A stretch of DNA of 48,382 bases from NCBI GenBank assembly GCA_021373115.1, contig JAJFTI010000033.1, forward strand, positions 1-48,382. Reading direction: 5' to 3'. Both the position numbers and the translations under genes were made by a program. Shown here piece by piece: positions 17,205 through 27,393 of the stretch. A model generated the notes under the pieces. It made no database searches, was not told where the DNA came from, and worked only from the letters and a program-made list of their open reading frames with translations. The stretch comes from Eubacteriales bacterium (GTDB taxonomy: Bacteria; Bacillota; Clostridia; Christensenellales; CAG-138). The first letter of the stretch is position 1, and each line of letters begins with the position of its first letter.

Positions 17205-20200
17205 TTATGCGTCCAGTATTGCCTTCATCTCTTCGCGCGTCAGCTTGTTTTTATCCAGAAGCGCTTCCACCAGCTTATCGATCTCTTTCCGACCCTGCTC
17301 AATGGTCTGTACGGCGTTTTTCAGCTCCGTTTCCAAAAGCTGCGATATACGGCCGACAATCATTTCGGACATCGGCCCTTGGAGCGCATCCATTCCGCCC
17401 AGTGCGGCCAGCCCAATGCTGCCCTCCATTCCGTATTGCAACAACATGGCGGATGCAAGCCGTGCCGCGTGTTCCAGATCTGAAGCAGCTCCTGTAGAAA
17501 GGCCTTCCTCTTCGCCGTAATACACCAGTTCCGCCGCGCGCCCGCCAAGCGAAGTGCGGATGCTGCCGAGCAGTTCCGCGCGGGTCTTGATCGGCGTTTG
17601 CTCCACATCGGAGTGCTCCATATATCCGCCGTGTCCGCCGCGCGCAACAATCGTCAGATAGGCGGGCATCGTGCCGGAAAGATGGCAAAGATAGGCGTGC
17701 CCCGCTTCGTGCCGCGCAACGCGCTCCAGATAATCCTTGCCCCAGTCCTTTTTTTCGCCATGCTGGCTGAGTTCCAGCGCTTCCTCCAGCAGATCGTCCG
17801 AAATCGGCGAATTCTTCTTTCTCGCGGTGCGCGCCGCCAGTTCGATGACGGATTCCAGATTCGCAAGGCTTAAGCCCGCCGTACGCCCGGCTAAACGGTC
17901 GATCAGCTCCGGTGATACGGCGCTGTCCTTCCGCTTGCCCAGCATCCGCTCCAGATAGGCTTTCCGGTTGTCGCGCGTTGGCATATCAACCAGGATCTTG
18001 CGGTCGAACCGGCGCACAAGAGCCGGATCAATCGAGTTTGCGCCGCCGTGCTCATCGTCAATGCGGAAGTTTGTCGCCGCCAGAACAAACACCGGCCTGC
18101 GCGGATCTACGGCAAAACCGTCCATCTCCGTTAGCAGCGCGGTAAGCGCCATCTCCTCGCCGTGCCCGGTGTTGCCGGAGCCGCGTGTGCGCCCGATTGC
18201 ATCGATTTCATCGATAAACACAATGGACGGCGCATACCGCCGCGCGCGCCGGAACAGTTCGCGCACGGACTCCGGCCCGCTGCCCTGATACTTCGTCGTA
18301 AACGCGCTGGCCGCAACCGAAAGAAACGCAACGTTCGATTCCCCGGCCATCGCCCTTGCGAGCAGCGTTTTCCCCGTGCCCGGAGGTCCGTAAATCAGCA
18401 CGCCCTTGGGCGGACGCAATCCCTGCGCCAGAAACTTCTTTGGTGAATGCAGGTATTGTACAAAGAACTCCAGTTCCTCTTTCGCGTCGTCCGCGCCAAT
18501 GACGTCCGCAAACCGGACGTCCGGCCGTTCCGCTTCGTCCAGCACCTCGCCGCTGTCCTCGGCGGACATGGCGCGCCGGAGCGCGAGATCGCGTAGCCGT
18601 ATGGTCGCAACCCGTTTGTCCGGGCTGAGAATCGGCGCGGTTTCAAAGACAAGAATCCTGCGCTCCGCATGCATCGACGTCGCCGCGCTCTGCAGATAGA
18701 CCTGCCCGGAAATCCGCAGCAGTTCTTCGGCAAACACGCCAAACTCCCCTTCGGGCTTCAGCAGTTTTCCGCGCGCGCCGGAACGGGCAAGCGCGGACAT
18801 CAGCTCGTTATCAATGCGGAATCCGTTCGACTCCAGCAGATAGACCGGCAGTCCCGGCATCCGCTCGCGTACGCTTTTCAGAAATGCGTATTCCTCTTTG
18901 ATGGACGCCGCAGTGACGGGTACGTTTTCAAACGACGCCACAGTTCCCTGCGGCACGTCGTCCAGCGAAAGGCGTGTTGCCAGTGGGTCGTCGTTCAGCG
19001 TATTTTCCGCTTCTCTTGCAAGGTCGAGCAGCACAAACTGCACATCGTGTTCGCCAAAAATCGTGTAGGCGACAGCCGAATCAAGCGTGTCGTAGATCAC
19101 GCAGTTCGGCAGCATAGCGCGGCAGCGCTCGGCAAACCCGGCATTGCCAAAGATCAGAATCTCCGGTTTGTCCGGGTTAACATAGAGCGCGCGCACATCC
19201 TCTTTGAGCGCATCCGTCTCCACCTGAAAGTGAATGGCCGTGATGTTCTTCAGCGCCTTTTCAAAGCTGCTTTCGCCCCAGAGTCCGCAGAGCTTAAAGA
19301 GCTCGTTTTTGCAGAACAGCTCCGTTTGCGCACGCACCGTGCGCGCGTCCGCAATGCCGCCCTCGGCAAACAACAGCGTTGCAGGCAGCAGCTGGTCGGT
19401 GTCCACGCGGATTCCATATTGCTTTTCAAACAGCCGGCAAAAGCGCGCCAGCTCGTTTGCGCTGATTCGTTCCAGATCGTGCGCGGCGAGTTTGTTAAAC
19501 ATCAGCGGCCAACCGGTTGCAAGCCGCGAGCAGATGGCGGGCGGGAAATAGGGCTGGTTTGTCTGCGGATTTATATCCGTTTCCAGCGCGTTGAGAATCG
19601 TCTGCCGCGGCGCAGCCCCGCCGCCCCCATGCTCGCCTTCATAGAGCGAACGCCCCGCGTTGGTGGTGAAGATCAGAATCACGTCCCGAAAAGGAACGTC
19701 CTCGTCCAGAAAATCGTCGTGCAGCTTTCCGGCGTCCATGATCTGCAGAAAAAGCTGAATCGTGTTCAGATTCGCCTTCTCGATCTCATCCAGCAGCAGG
19801 ATGGAATGCGGGTTCTTCCGTACGAATCCGGTTAAAAGACCCGGCTTGGCGTCCTTGAAACTCGGTGCAAATCCAATCAGATTGATATGCGCCTGATGGT
19901 CGGCATAGCTGCTCATATCAAACCGTTTATACGGCAATTTCAGCGCGCCGGCCGCCTGTTCGGCCAGATACGTCTTGCCAACGCCCGGAGGCCCGGCAAA
20001 CGCGAATACCGCGCGCGGCTGCTTGCGCGCTTCATCTGCCGAAGCGAGCACCTCCGCCGCGAACATTCCCTCCGCAAACGCATGAACGGCATGATCCTGC
20101 CCGTAAACGCGTTCCAGAAGCTGATAACGCATCTCCCGAATCCGCTCGTTGAGTTTCGGCAGGAACGCAAGTCCCGTCACTTCCGGTTCCCGTTGCGCCG

Positions 20201-20666
20201 GCTCGACTTCTTCCTTCGTTTCGGCGGAAACATTCTTTTCCTCTCCGTCGGAAAGTATGTTCTTCAGCATCGCGGTTGGGTGCCGCAAAATCGCGCCCAG
20301 AACGCCAAAGGCTGTGACGGCGGGCTCCTTGTCCTGTTCGGCGTGATATACCGCGCTGCCCAGCACCAGATTAAACTGATCCTGCGCCGATGGCGGCAGA
20401 CTTTCGTTGTTCAGCATGCGGCGCAGCTGCTGCCGGCTCGCCGCAGTATCCACATTTCGGTTTCGAAATTCCTGGGCAACCTTGCGGATATCCTCGTCGA
20501 CGGCAGCCTTGTCCTCATAAGACGGCGCAAAATCCGCGCATTTCATTTCCGAAAGTTTTAAAAGGCCCAGAAACAGGTGTTCCACACCCAGGTCACCTTT
20601 GCTGAACGCCTTTGCTTCCTCCAGCGCTCGCAGCAGCGCAAACTGCATTGCAATGTTCAGTTCCAC
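17205..20666 (-). CDS. fusion of Clp-type AAA+ ATPase, receiver-like domain and FtsH-type AAA+ metalloprotease
   Basis: The product has 1153 residues. Residues 1-145 resemble the Clp N-domain repeat. Residues 185-460 form a ClpB-D2-like AAA+ module with Walker A GPPGVGKT (225-232) and Walker B ILLLDEIE (289-296). Residues 500-655 look like a receiver-type alpha/beta domain (FVLLDLA and a conserved-type lysine in LLKPEG). Residues 715-950 are an FtsH-like AAA+ module (GPPGTGKT at 760-767, IVFIDEID at 815-822). Residues 975-1153 are an M41 peptidase with HEAGH (986-990) and a probable third zinc ligand at D1063. FtsH membrane helices are absent, so it is predicted cytosolic. The start is GTG with AAAGGGG ahead, and overlaps the upstream kinase gene by ten bases. 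Confidence 0.93.
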   Translation of the reverse strand: MELNIAMQFALLRALEEAKAFSKGDLGVEHLFLGLLKLSEMKCADFAPSYEDKAAVDEDIRKVAQEFRNRNVDTAASRQQLRRMLNNESLPPSAQDQFNLVLGSAVYHAEQDKEPAVTAFGVLGAILRHPTAMLKNILSDGEEKNVSAETKEEVEPAQREPEVTGLAFLPKLNERIREMRYQLLERVYGQDHAVHAFAEGMFAAEVLASADEARKQPRAVFAFAGPPGVGKTYLAEQAAGALKLPYKRFDMSSYADHQAHINLIGFAPSFKDAKPGLLTGFVRKNPHSILLLDEIEKANLNTIQLFLQIMDAGKLHDDFLDEDVPFRDVILIFTTNAGRSLYEGEHGGGGAAPRQTILNALETDINPQTNQPYFPPAICSRLATGWPLMFNKLAAHDLERISANELARFCRLFEKQYGIRVDTDQLLPATLLFAEGGIADARTVRAQTELFCKNELFKLCGLWGESSFEKALKNITAIHFQVETDALKEDVRALYVNPDKPEILIFGNAGFAERCRAMLPNCVIYDTLDSAVAYTIFGEHDVQFVLLDLAREAENTLNDDPLATRLSLDDVPQGTVASFENVPVTAASIKEEYAFLKSVRERMPGLPVYLLESNGFRIDNELMSALARSGARGKLLKPEGEFGVFAEELLRISGQVYLQSAATSMHAERRILVFETAPILSPDKRVATIRLRDLALRRAMSAEDSGEVLDEAERPDVRFADVIGADDAKEELEFFVQYLHSPKKFLAQGLRPPKGVLIYGPPGTGKTLLARAMAGESNVAFLSVAASAFTTKYQGSGPESVRELFRRARRYAPSIVFIDEIDAIGRTRGSGNTGHGEEMALTALLTEMDGFAVDPRRPVFVLAATNFRIDDEHGGANSIDPALVRRFDRKILVDMPTRDNRKAYLERMLGKRKDSAVSPELIDRLAGRTAGLSLANLESVIELAARTARKKNSPISDDLLEEALELSQHGEKKDWGKDYLERVARHEAGHAYLCHLSGTMPAYLTIVARGGHGGYMEHSDVEQTPIKTRAELLGSIRTSLGGRAAELVYYGEEEGLSTGAASDLEHAARLASAMLLQYGMEGSIGLAALGGMDALQGPMSEMIVGRISQLLETELKNAVQTIEQGRKEIDKLVEALLDKNKLTREEMKAILDA

Positions 20667-23600
20667 GTCGATCCCCTTTCGCCGTATCCGTTTTCTTGCA
20701 GACAGGCTTTTCGTTGTTTTTCCGTTTCGTACCGGTAATCAATTTGAAACTGCCGCGCGGTACCATCCGCACCGGCGGTCCAGATATTTCGGCTATCCCT
20801 GGAAATATCCAATCCGTCAATCGGGCCGGTATGTCCGGCAACGATCATCTCCAACGCGCCGGAGCACACCCTCCAGATGCGGATGTTTCCATCCGTCCCG
20901 GTGGAGAAAAGAAACGCACCGTCCCGCGTGAACGCAAGTCCTGTTACCTCGCCGGCCGTTCCGGACAGACGCATATGCAGCTCGCCGCTTTTCAAATCGA
21001 ACAGCGCAATCGTTCCATCCCATCCGCCGGAAGCGCCCATGTCCCCGCGCGGGGATAGGGCAACCGAACTGACGCTGTCCGCGTGGTGTGTCAAAACGCG
21101 GATGCATTGTCCCGTATCGGCGTGCCAAATGCGCACGGAATGATCCCAACTGCCGGAAAGCGCGATTGTTCCATCCGTTGAAAGCGCGGCGGCGGAAACG
21201 TTGGATGTATGCCCAATCAGTACCGCGCGGCAAGCGCCATCCGTCTGGAATACGCGAAGCGTGTGATCCCAGGAGGCGGTTAGAAACGTTTTTCCGTCAG
21301 AATCGACGGCAACCGCATTCACAGCGCCTTCATGCCCGCGAAACACGTGCAGTTCCTGCAGATCCTTCGCGCGCAGCAGCCTGGCCGTCGCGTCCGCGCA
21401 GGCAACGAGAATCATGCTTCCGTTCCCGGCCGTGCAATGCACGGAACAGGAAAGCTGCCGTTCGGCGCAGCAGGCGCCTTCCTCCACGTTCCAGAGCCGC
21501 AATCGTCCGTTTTCCTCCGCGGTTAATAGACGCCCGCCATCCGCGGAAAGCGCCGCTCTGACCCTCGAGTTCCCGCAGGCGAACATATGCTGTGTCCAGG
21601 CAGATTTCACTCCGTTAATCGGCAGCGTTTTTCCAATTTCCGCGTTCAAATGCAGATAGTCCGGGTCCTGTTCGAACCCGGAGATACCGCCCGCCTCATA
21701 GAGCAGCGAGAGAGCGCGCGCCGTTTCGCCCGCCTCGTTTGCCTTTCTTGTTTCTTTCATGCAGCGCTCGAATCGCTCCCGCAGCGCTTGTTGTCCCGCA
21801 AGTGAAATAATCCGGCAGATTTGCCAGTCCGCCCGGTAGGCAAACGCGGGCACGACCTGCAGCAAGACCGCGCTGCTCCAGCCGGACATGACGATTGCGT
21901 GCCCGCCGAGCGCAAAAACCGCGCAGTTCACCGGCGCTCTTTGCGCCGTAAACGACCGGAGACAGCGGCCGCTGTTTACGTCCCAGACGCGCACGGTTTC
22001 GTCCCGCCCCGCGGTTAACAGCGGATTGCCGGACGGATGAAACGCCACAGCGGTCACTTCGCCTTTGTGCCCGCTCAAACGCCGTATCTTGGATCCGGTT
22101 TCGAGCGAAGTCAGCAGTATTTCGCCGGTGCTCGTGCCAACCGCCAGTTGATATCCTCTTTGGTCCGTCGCAGCGCAACTCACCGAACCCGCATCCAGGG
22201 AAAGTATCCTTTCTTGCTCGGCTGTTTCCATATTCCATTCATACAGATCCGTTTCTGCGCTGGTCAGAAACCTTACCCCATCCGGCAGGGCGAAAAAACC
22301 AGCCTGGCCAAATAACGGCGAGCGTATTTTATGCCGCCACTTGCCGGTATCGAGATCGACCTCCATGACATATCGCTTTGCCTCTCCGTTTTCCATCCGG
22401 CCAAGCAGCAGAAGCGCGCTGTTCTTCGCCGCAAACAGACGAACGCGCTCCACCGCACCCTCCGCAAACGAAAACCGCCTCAGCGGCGATCCGACCGTGT
22501 CGTAGAGCTTCAGCGTATTATCCTCACACGCGGCGGCAATCAGGCCCGCTTTGGCGTCAACATCCAGCGCATTCACCCGATCGCCGCGCTGTTCCAAAAC
22601 AGCCACACGCGTCTTTTTCGCCAGATTCCAGAGTTCCAGGGATCGATCCTCAAACGCGAATGCGCAGAGCGCTCCCTCCTGATCGACCGCAAACGTATGC
22701 GCGCTTTTTGAGCAAAGCTGCAAGCAGGCGTCCGCGCCGGTATCCGGCCTCGGCATCCCGTGAAACGCCGTTTCGCCGCCATATCGTTCCATCAGCTGCG
22801 CAACCGCGCGCATGGTCTGCCGCTCGTACAGAAAGCGGGCGAACAGCTCCGCCGCGGCGGCGCAGGGGTTTCCGTTGAAACAATTCTGAAGATCGCGCAT
22901 GGCCGTCAGATCGTCAATTTCTGCGTTGCGCCATCGGTACATTGATCGATTATAAACGGTGGGCATATGCAGCGGATGCGCCCGCAATGCCGCCTGCCAG
23001 CATTCTTCCGCCAGATCGGGACGCTCCAAATCCAGGAAGCTCATAGCGCGGTTGTTCAGCGCGTCCGTCCCCGCGACCGGATTCCATGGCTGCTCGCGCG
23101 GATAAGCGCCGCCGCTCCGTTTTGTATAAATTCCGCAGAGGATTTTCTCAATCTCTTCGAAGCTTGCCGGCCGCTCCCGTTCGTTTTCCCGAAAGCACCT
23201 GCGAAGCAGAGCTTTGAGTTCCTCCGGAGCAAAGTCGCCAACGGCGGCGAGATACCGGTCGCAGGAGAGCCCCGCAACCTCGCCGTCCCGCCAGAGAAGG
23301 TCGCCGAGCAGCAGTTCGAGCAGCGTTACGGCAAATCCCCAGAAATCCGTCCAGATCGTCGCGTCCGCGCCGCGCTTCTGCTCAACGGAGCAATACGCAG
23401 GTGTCCCCGGCGCGCTCTTGCAATGCAGCGCGTTCGAGCGCGGCGCGTTCTGGTCCGCCGCTTCACCACCGGATGGAACGCAGATGCCGGATATTCCGAA
23501 ATCGGTCACCTTGACCGTTCCGTCCGCCGAAAAAAGAATATTGTCCGGTTTTACGTCCTGATGGATCAGCCCGCGCGTATGCGCATAGCCAAGCCCGCGC

Positions 23601-23986
23601 GCAATCTGAATGGCAATATCGAGAATGCTTAGCAGCGATTCCGTTCCGTTTTCACGCCTCAGTTTGCCGTCGTCAAGCGCCTGCCGCAAACTTCCGCCTT
23701 CCATCCACTCCGCAAATACGGAAGGCACGCCGCCAATCTCGCGCACGTAATAGCAGGAGACGATATTCTCGTGCAGACCCAGATTAATCCAGGCCTCGCA
23801 CTCATGCGTAAAGCACGTCCGGTAAGCGGCAATGCCAAGCGCTTTTTCGCCCGGCTGCTTCATTGCCAGATCGAGATCCCATTCCAAATGGCGTACGCGA
23901 AATACGCGCCCCATGGCGCCGCCGATCGGACCTTCCAGAATCCGATACGTTCCCAGCAGGGTCGAGCCGCACGCCAACGGTTCCAT
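20657..23986 (-). CDS. Ser/Thr protein kinase fused to WD40 repeats
   Basis: From the ATG at 23986 the product is 1109 residues. Residues 12-285 are a Hanks-type kinase: a glycine loop GPIGGAMGRV, lysine K43 (LAMK), the catalytic IHQDVKPDN with HQD instead of HRD, DFG at 162-164 and GTPAYCSVEQ. A TPR-like segment (about 300-400) follows, then some ten WD40-type repeats, clearest in the last third (GHEGAVNAVAV, GSWDHSVRIW, GWDGTIALF). There is no membrane helix. The first in-frame ATG (23995) overlaps the previous stop codon; 23986 has better spacing to AAAGGA. WD40 propellers usually sense or scaffold partners, so this may be a signal-receiving kinase for the neighbouring chaperone proteins. 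Confidence 0.93.
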   Translation of the reverse strand: MEPLACGSTLLGTYRILEGPIGGAMGRVFRVRHLEWDLDLAMKQPGEKALGIAAYRTCFTHECEAWINLGLHENIVSCYYVREIGGVPSVFAEWMEGGSLRQALDDGKLRRENGTESLLSILDIAIQIARGLGYAHTRGLIHQDVKPDNILFSADGTVKVTDFGISGICVPSGGEAADQNAPRSNALHCKSAPGTPAYCSVEQKRGADATIWTDFWGFAVTLLELLLGDLLWRDGEVAGLSCDRYLAAVGDFAPEELKALLRRCFRENERERPASFEEIEKILCGIYTKRSGGAYPREQPWNPVAGTDALNNRAMSFLDLERPDLAEECWQAALRAHPLHMPTVYNRSMYRWRNAEIDDLTAMRDLQNCFNGNPCAAAAELFARFLYERQTMRAVAQLMERYGGETAFHGMPRPDTGADACLQLCSKSAHTFAVDQEGALCAFAFEDRSLELWNLAKKTRVAVLEQRGDRVNALDVDAKAGLIAAACEDNTLKLYDTVGSPLRRFSFAEGAVERVRLFAAKNSALLLLGRMENGEAKRYVMEVDLDTGKWRHKIRSPLFGQAGFFALPDGVRFLTSAETDLYEWNMETAEQERILSLDAGSVSCAATDQRGYQLAVGTSTGEILLTSLETGSKIRRLSGHKGEVTAVAFHPSGNPLLTAGRDETVRVWDVNSGRCLRSFTAQRAPVNCAVFALGGHAIVMSGWSSAVLLQVVPAFAYRADWQICRIISLAGQQALRERFERCMKETRKANEAGETARALSLLYEAGGISGFEQDPDYLHLNAEIGKTLPINGVKSAWTQHMFACGNSRVRAALSADGGRLLTAEENGRLRLWNVEEGACCAERQLSCSVHCTAGNGSMILVACADATARLLRAKDLQELHVFRGHEGAVNAVAVDSDGKTFLTASWDHTLRVFQTDGACRAVLIGHTSNVSAAALSTDGTIALSGSWDHSVRIWHADTGQCIRVLTHHADSVSSVALSPRGDMGASGGWDGTIALFDLKSGELHMRLSGTAGEVTGLAFTRDGAFLFSTGTDGNIRIWRVCSGALEMIVAGHTGPIDGLDISRDSRNIWTAGADGTARQFQIDYRYETEKQRKACLQENGYGERGSTWN

Positions 23987-23991
23987 GCATC

Positions 23992-26895
23992 TCATTCCTT
24001 TATCTGAGTTGCCGCAATTGTTCCGATCAGGAAGATGATGCCGTACACAACATACAGCACAATGACCCACCATTTCAGCGGGAATGCATTAAAATACCGG
24101 ATCGAATACCAGCCCGCTGCCGGAAGCGTCAGCAGATAAATTTCGGTAGCCATAAACGTGGCAAACCGCTTTACCCCGCTCTCTTCCGCAAGGCACGTAA
24201 AGAACGTGCGCAGGATGCCAATGAGCAGCAGCAGCGCGTAGAGTTTGAATGCGAATACCCAGCCCGGGGAAAGATGCCAGCCAAAGATGTAAACCAGCGA
24301 TGCAACAAAGCATGGGATAAACATCTGTATGACAATGAATTTAAAGAACACCGCAATGCCGCCGCCGTGGAGCGTAATTGCGTCGATGGTCATCGTGCTG
24401 GTCCGATAATACGCATGCTTGTCAATCTGCTGGAATGTAACGCTCAGCAAAATAAACGCCCATGCCGCCAGCAGAACTCGCAGGAAACGATTTTCCGGCC
24501 ATAAATCGACGGATGCAACCAAAAGAACAACAAGAACCGCAGCCATCCAGATGAAAACACGCATTGCTTTTCCGAAGCCGGATGCTCTTGCGCTATTACT
24601 GTTCGCCATGAGACCGAATATTCCGTTGATCAGCAATACCGCCCAAAGGCAAATAAACGCGGTGGCAACCAGCGAATATAGATTCGGCGAAACCTGCCCG
24701 CGCACCATCAGCGTGTCTACTCCAAACACGCCAAGCGCCGGAAGCACAATCATCCAGAGATAATACTGAATTCCAGCCGCCGCGTTCCCGCCGCGAAACC
24801 GAATCCCGTTGAGTTTGGTAAACTTGCGCGTCTTTTTCGGTTTGACCACCGGCGGGCGGTAAGGAGAGGGCGGTACTTGATGATTCGGAAGTGCAGGCGG
24901 CGTTGAGCCAGAGTGATTCGTCTTGCATTCCAAATCGTAATTCGCCCGCTGTTGCACGACTAGATTATCCTTTTCAATGCTCGTAACCGCCAAAATCATA
25001 TCGGTCGTGAGTTTTTTCTTCGAACCCGTCGGAAGTTCTGTCCCCTTCGGCAAAAAGCTCCCGCAAAGTTGAATCGTATCCTCCGCCTGCGAATCGTAGT
25101 GGTTATCGGAATACCGGTTGAAATTCCCTACAAAAGCCTGCACCAGCGTATGGTCCATTAACTCAGTGAAGTCCGTTCCCTTCTGTTTCAAGTCCAACCC
25201 CGGATGCAGGCATGCAAAACCGATTAATTCGCGCAGACATTTTTCCTCTTCGCTGGATCCCGTATCGGCGTCTCTTGCCGCCGTAAGCAGCGCGAGTGCC
25301 CTCTTGACAAGGGGACTGCCAAAGAGCCGTTCGCGCAGAACCTGAAACGACTTGAAATTCGGGTCTAAAATGGGCCAGTCGTCCGGAAACGGCTCCAGAT
25401 ATGCCTGGAACCCCGCTCCTTCGAGACCGCTTTCCTGAAGTCGCACCACAAGGAACTGGTTGACTTCGCCCAGCGTTTGGTTGCGAAACTTTCCTTTCGG
25501 GATGTTGTCGTTGATAAACGAATACATGTTCTTTCCGAGCTGGCGCGCTTCCGTCTCGGAAGTCCAGCTCAAGGAACCCTTTGGGACTGTTTCGCCAATG
25601 TAATTCAGCACGCCGTACCCCAGCATGTCCGCCTGCTTGAGTTCCTTTTCGCCACCGGCGCGCGCAATCACGAAATCCGCAGGGAACAGCGTGACCAGAA
25701 GCTCCATCGCTCTGGTCTGCCCAAAAAGATTATCCTGTACGACGTCGCGAATGAACTTTGCGCAGGCTTCCAAAAAGTCGTTTGCATCTTTTTTTACGAG
25801 AATGGAACCATTTTCATATAAATCGACAACTCCCAGCGTGTTTGCCCATTCCATAATCTGGTCGACATTCTTTTTGTTCAAAGCAATCTGTTCGGCCTTC
25901 TTTTCTTGTTCGGCTTTCTCTTCTTTCGAAGCAAACGGATCAACCTTCTTATCACCGAAGTCAAACTGGCCAAACTTATCTTTACTCAAATCAAGCAGTT
26001 CGACTGCGTTTTTCAGCGCGCCGAGCATGGCGCGTTTGCACTCGCCGCTCTCGTCCAATGCGAGCAGTTCTTTTGGGCAGTTGCGGAACATTTCACCGGC
26101 AATTCCCAGCGTAGCGGCCGAACGAATGGATTTTGTATAGGGAAGCAGGCTGTCCTGCATCGCCTTGGCGCAGATTTCCGGGTTGATTTTCTTCACCAGA
26201 TTGAGCTGCAGAATCTGCATGCAAGCGCTGACGCTATCCGCCTTGTTCTGCTGAATATAGCGTTTCAAGCGCTGATAAACGCCATCGATTAGCTCCGAGA
26301 GAAACCCGTTCCATTCATCCCGGCAATCCTGGCGGAACCGCTCCTCCGTCTGCGCCTGATATGCGCAGCTGTCCTCCACCTTTGCTTCGGTAAAAAAGCG
26401 CTGATAGGTACTAAGCGCCGTGTACCAGGCACGATGCGCGTTTTTCGGGTCGCTCAGCTCGCTGTTCTCGGCAATGCGCAGAGTGAGTGCGGCATATGCC
26501 TGTATCTGCCAGGCGTCTTTCAAGCTGCCGACCGCGTTGCTCAGCATGGTTTCGTTCAATTCGTTTGGTGAGGATTGCTCCGTGCAGCCGCAGTCCTCCA
26601 GCAATTGCAGAAATTCTTTTTTAAAAAAACGATAGGGAATCGGCTCGCCGGAAGCATGCGCAAGCTTCGCGCAAGCCGAGATATACAGCGCGCTCCGTTC
26701 CTCCGGCCCCGGACGGGCCGGAAAGCGTAGCGTCGTCAATTCGTCGTAAAGGCGAACCTTCGGTTTCAGCAGGTCTCCGCTGTACTGCGTACGCAATTCC
26801 GGCAAGAGTGCGGCCGATGGCAGCATTTTAATATGCATCGCCAGGTCTTTCGAGGAGAGTGTCGGCGGTGCGCCCAGCGCTTCATAACGGTTCAT
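23992..26895 (-). CDS. large membrane protein of unknown function
   Basis: The 967-residue product has a long hydrophilic N-terminal region (about 1-660, mostly helical, several Cys), a Pro-rich linker near 665-690 (PPSPYRPPV) and a C-terminal membrane domain with about eight helices (from about residue 710). I recognise no known domain. The basic stretch KPKKTRKF before the first helix suggests that the soluble part is cytoplasmic. It overlaps the end of the zinc-ribbon/TPR gene by 14 bases and its stop overlaps the start region of the WD40 kinase gene, so it is an integral member of the operon. It could anchor the chaperone/protease assembly at the membrane; this is inference. Confidence 0.85.
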   Translation of the reverse strand: MNRYEALGAPPTLSSKDLAMHIKMLPSAALLPELRTQYSGDLLKPKVRLYDELTTLRFPARPGPEERSALYISACAKLAHASGEPIPYRFFKKEFLQLLEDCGCTEQSSPNELNETMLSNAVGSLKDAWQIQAYAALTLRIAENSELSDPKNAHRAWYTALSTYQRFFTEAKVEDSCAYQAQTEERFRQDCRDEWNGFLSELIDGVYQRLKRYIQQNKADSVSACMQILQLNLVKKINPEICAKAMQDSLLPYTKSIRSAATLGIAGEMFRNCPKELLALDESGECKRAMLGALKNAVELLDLSKDKFGQFDFGDKKVDPFASKEEKAEQEKKAEQIALNKKNVDQIMEWANTLGVVDLYENGSILVKKDANDFLEACAKFIRDVVQDNLFGQTRAMELLVTLFPADFVIARAGGEKELKQADMLGYGVLNYIGETVPKGSLSWTSETEARQLGKNMYSFINDNIPKGKFRNQTLGEVNQFLVVRLQESGLEGAGFQAYLEPFPDDWPILDPNFKSFQVLRERLFGSPLVKRALALLTAARDADTGSSEEEKCLRELIGFACLHPGLDLKQKGTDFTELMDHTLVQAFVGNFNRYSDNHYDSQAEDTIQLCGSFLPKGTELPTGSKKKLTTDMILAVTSIEKDNLVVQQRANYDLECKTNHSGSTPPALPNHQVPPSPYRPPVVKPKKTRKFTKLNGIRFRGGNAAAGIQYYLWMIVLPALGVFGVDTLMVRGQVSPNLYSLVATAFICLWAVLLINGIFGLMANSNSARASGFGKAMRVFIWMAAVLVVLLVASVDLWPENRFLRVLLAAWAFILLSVTFQQIDKHAYYRTSTMTIDAITLHGGGIAVFFKFIVIQMFIPCFVASLVYIFGWHLSPGWVFAFKLYALLLLIGILRTFFTCLAEESGVKRFATFMATEIYLLTLPAAGWYSIRYFNAFPLKWWVIVLYVVYGIIFLIGTIAATQIKE

Positions 26896-27379
26896 GGTTT
26901 CCCCCTTCTATCGGAGATTCGGTCTGCGCCGCGGGAGCGGAGAGCTGCTCCATTCTTCCAATCAGCGCTTCCATCCGGTCGCTCTGTTTTACCAGCAGAT
27001 CCCGTACCAGCGCTTCCGGCGAAGCGACGCTGTGTTCGTACTCGCGCATCAGCTGCTCGTATTGCGCGCCCAGCGTTTCGGACGGCGCGGCTTCCAGCAA
27101 ATCGAGCATCAGACTGACCGCTCTCTTCAGGTTTCCCGCGCCATAGCACGCGCGCATCCATAGCTGCTTTATCTCGATATCGTCCGGACGCAGCGTGTTT
27201 GCGCGGCAAAGCATGTCGCAGGCGTCCTCGTAATCCTCCCGCTTCATGCGGCCGATTGCGTCGTTGAACAGCAGATCCGGCTGATATGCCAGCATTAAAT
27301 ATGCGGTAAGTTCGCTCTTGCAACCGGGGCACTGCTGCTGTTCCAGCGACAATGCAGATGCACAAACTGGGCAAATCAT
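26882..27379 (-). CDS. zinc-ribbon protein with TPR-like region
   Basis: The 165-residue product opens with a four-cysteine zinc ribbon (CPVC at 3-6 and CPGC at 17-20). A helical repeat region follows that looks like one or two TPR units (DYEDACDMLCRANTLRPDD, NLKRAVSLMLDLLEAAP), and then a coiled segment at 125-150. It lies between the Hsp70 and membrane protein genes and overlaps the latter. A protein-protein adaptor role, for example recruiting clients or partners to Hsp70, is plausible but unproven. GGGGGAG precedes the ATG. Confidence 0.83.
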   Translation of the reverse strand: MICPVCASALSLEQQQCPGCKSELTAYLMLAYQPDLLFNDAIGRMKREDYEDACDMLCRANTLRPDDIEIKQLWMRACYGAGNLKRAVSLMLDLLEAAPSETLGAQYEQLMREYEHSVASPEALVRDLLVKQSDRMEALIGRMEQLSAPAAQTESPIEGGNHEPL

Positions 27380-27393
27380 ATGTCATTCTCCCC

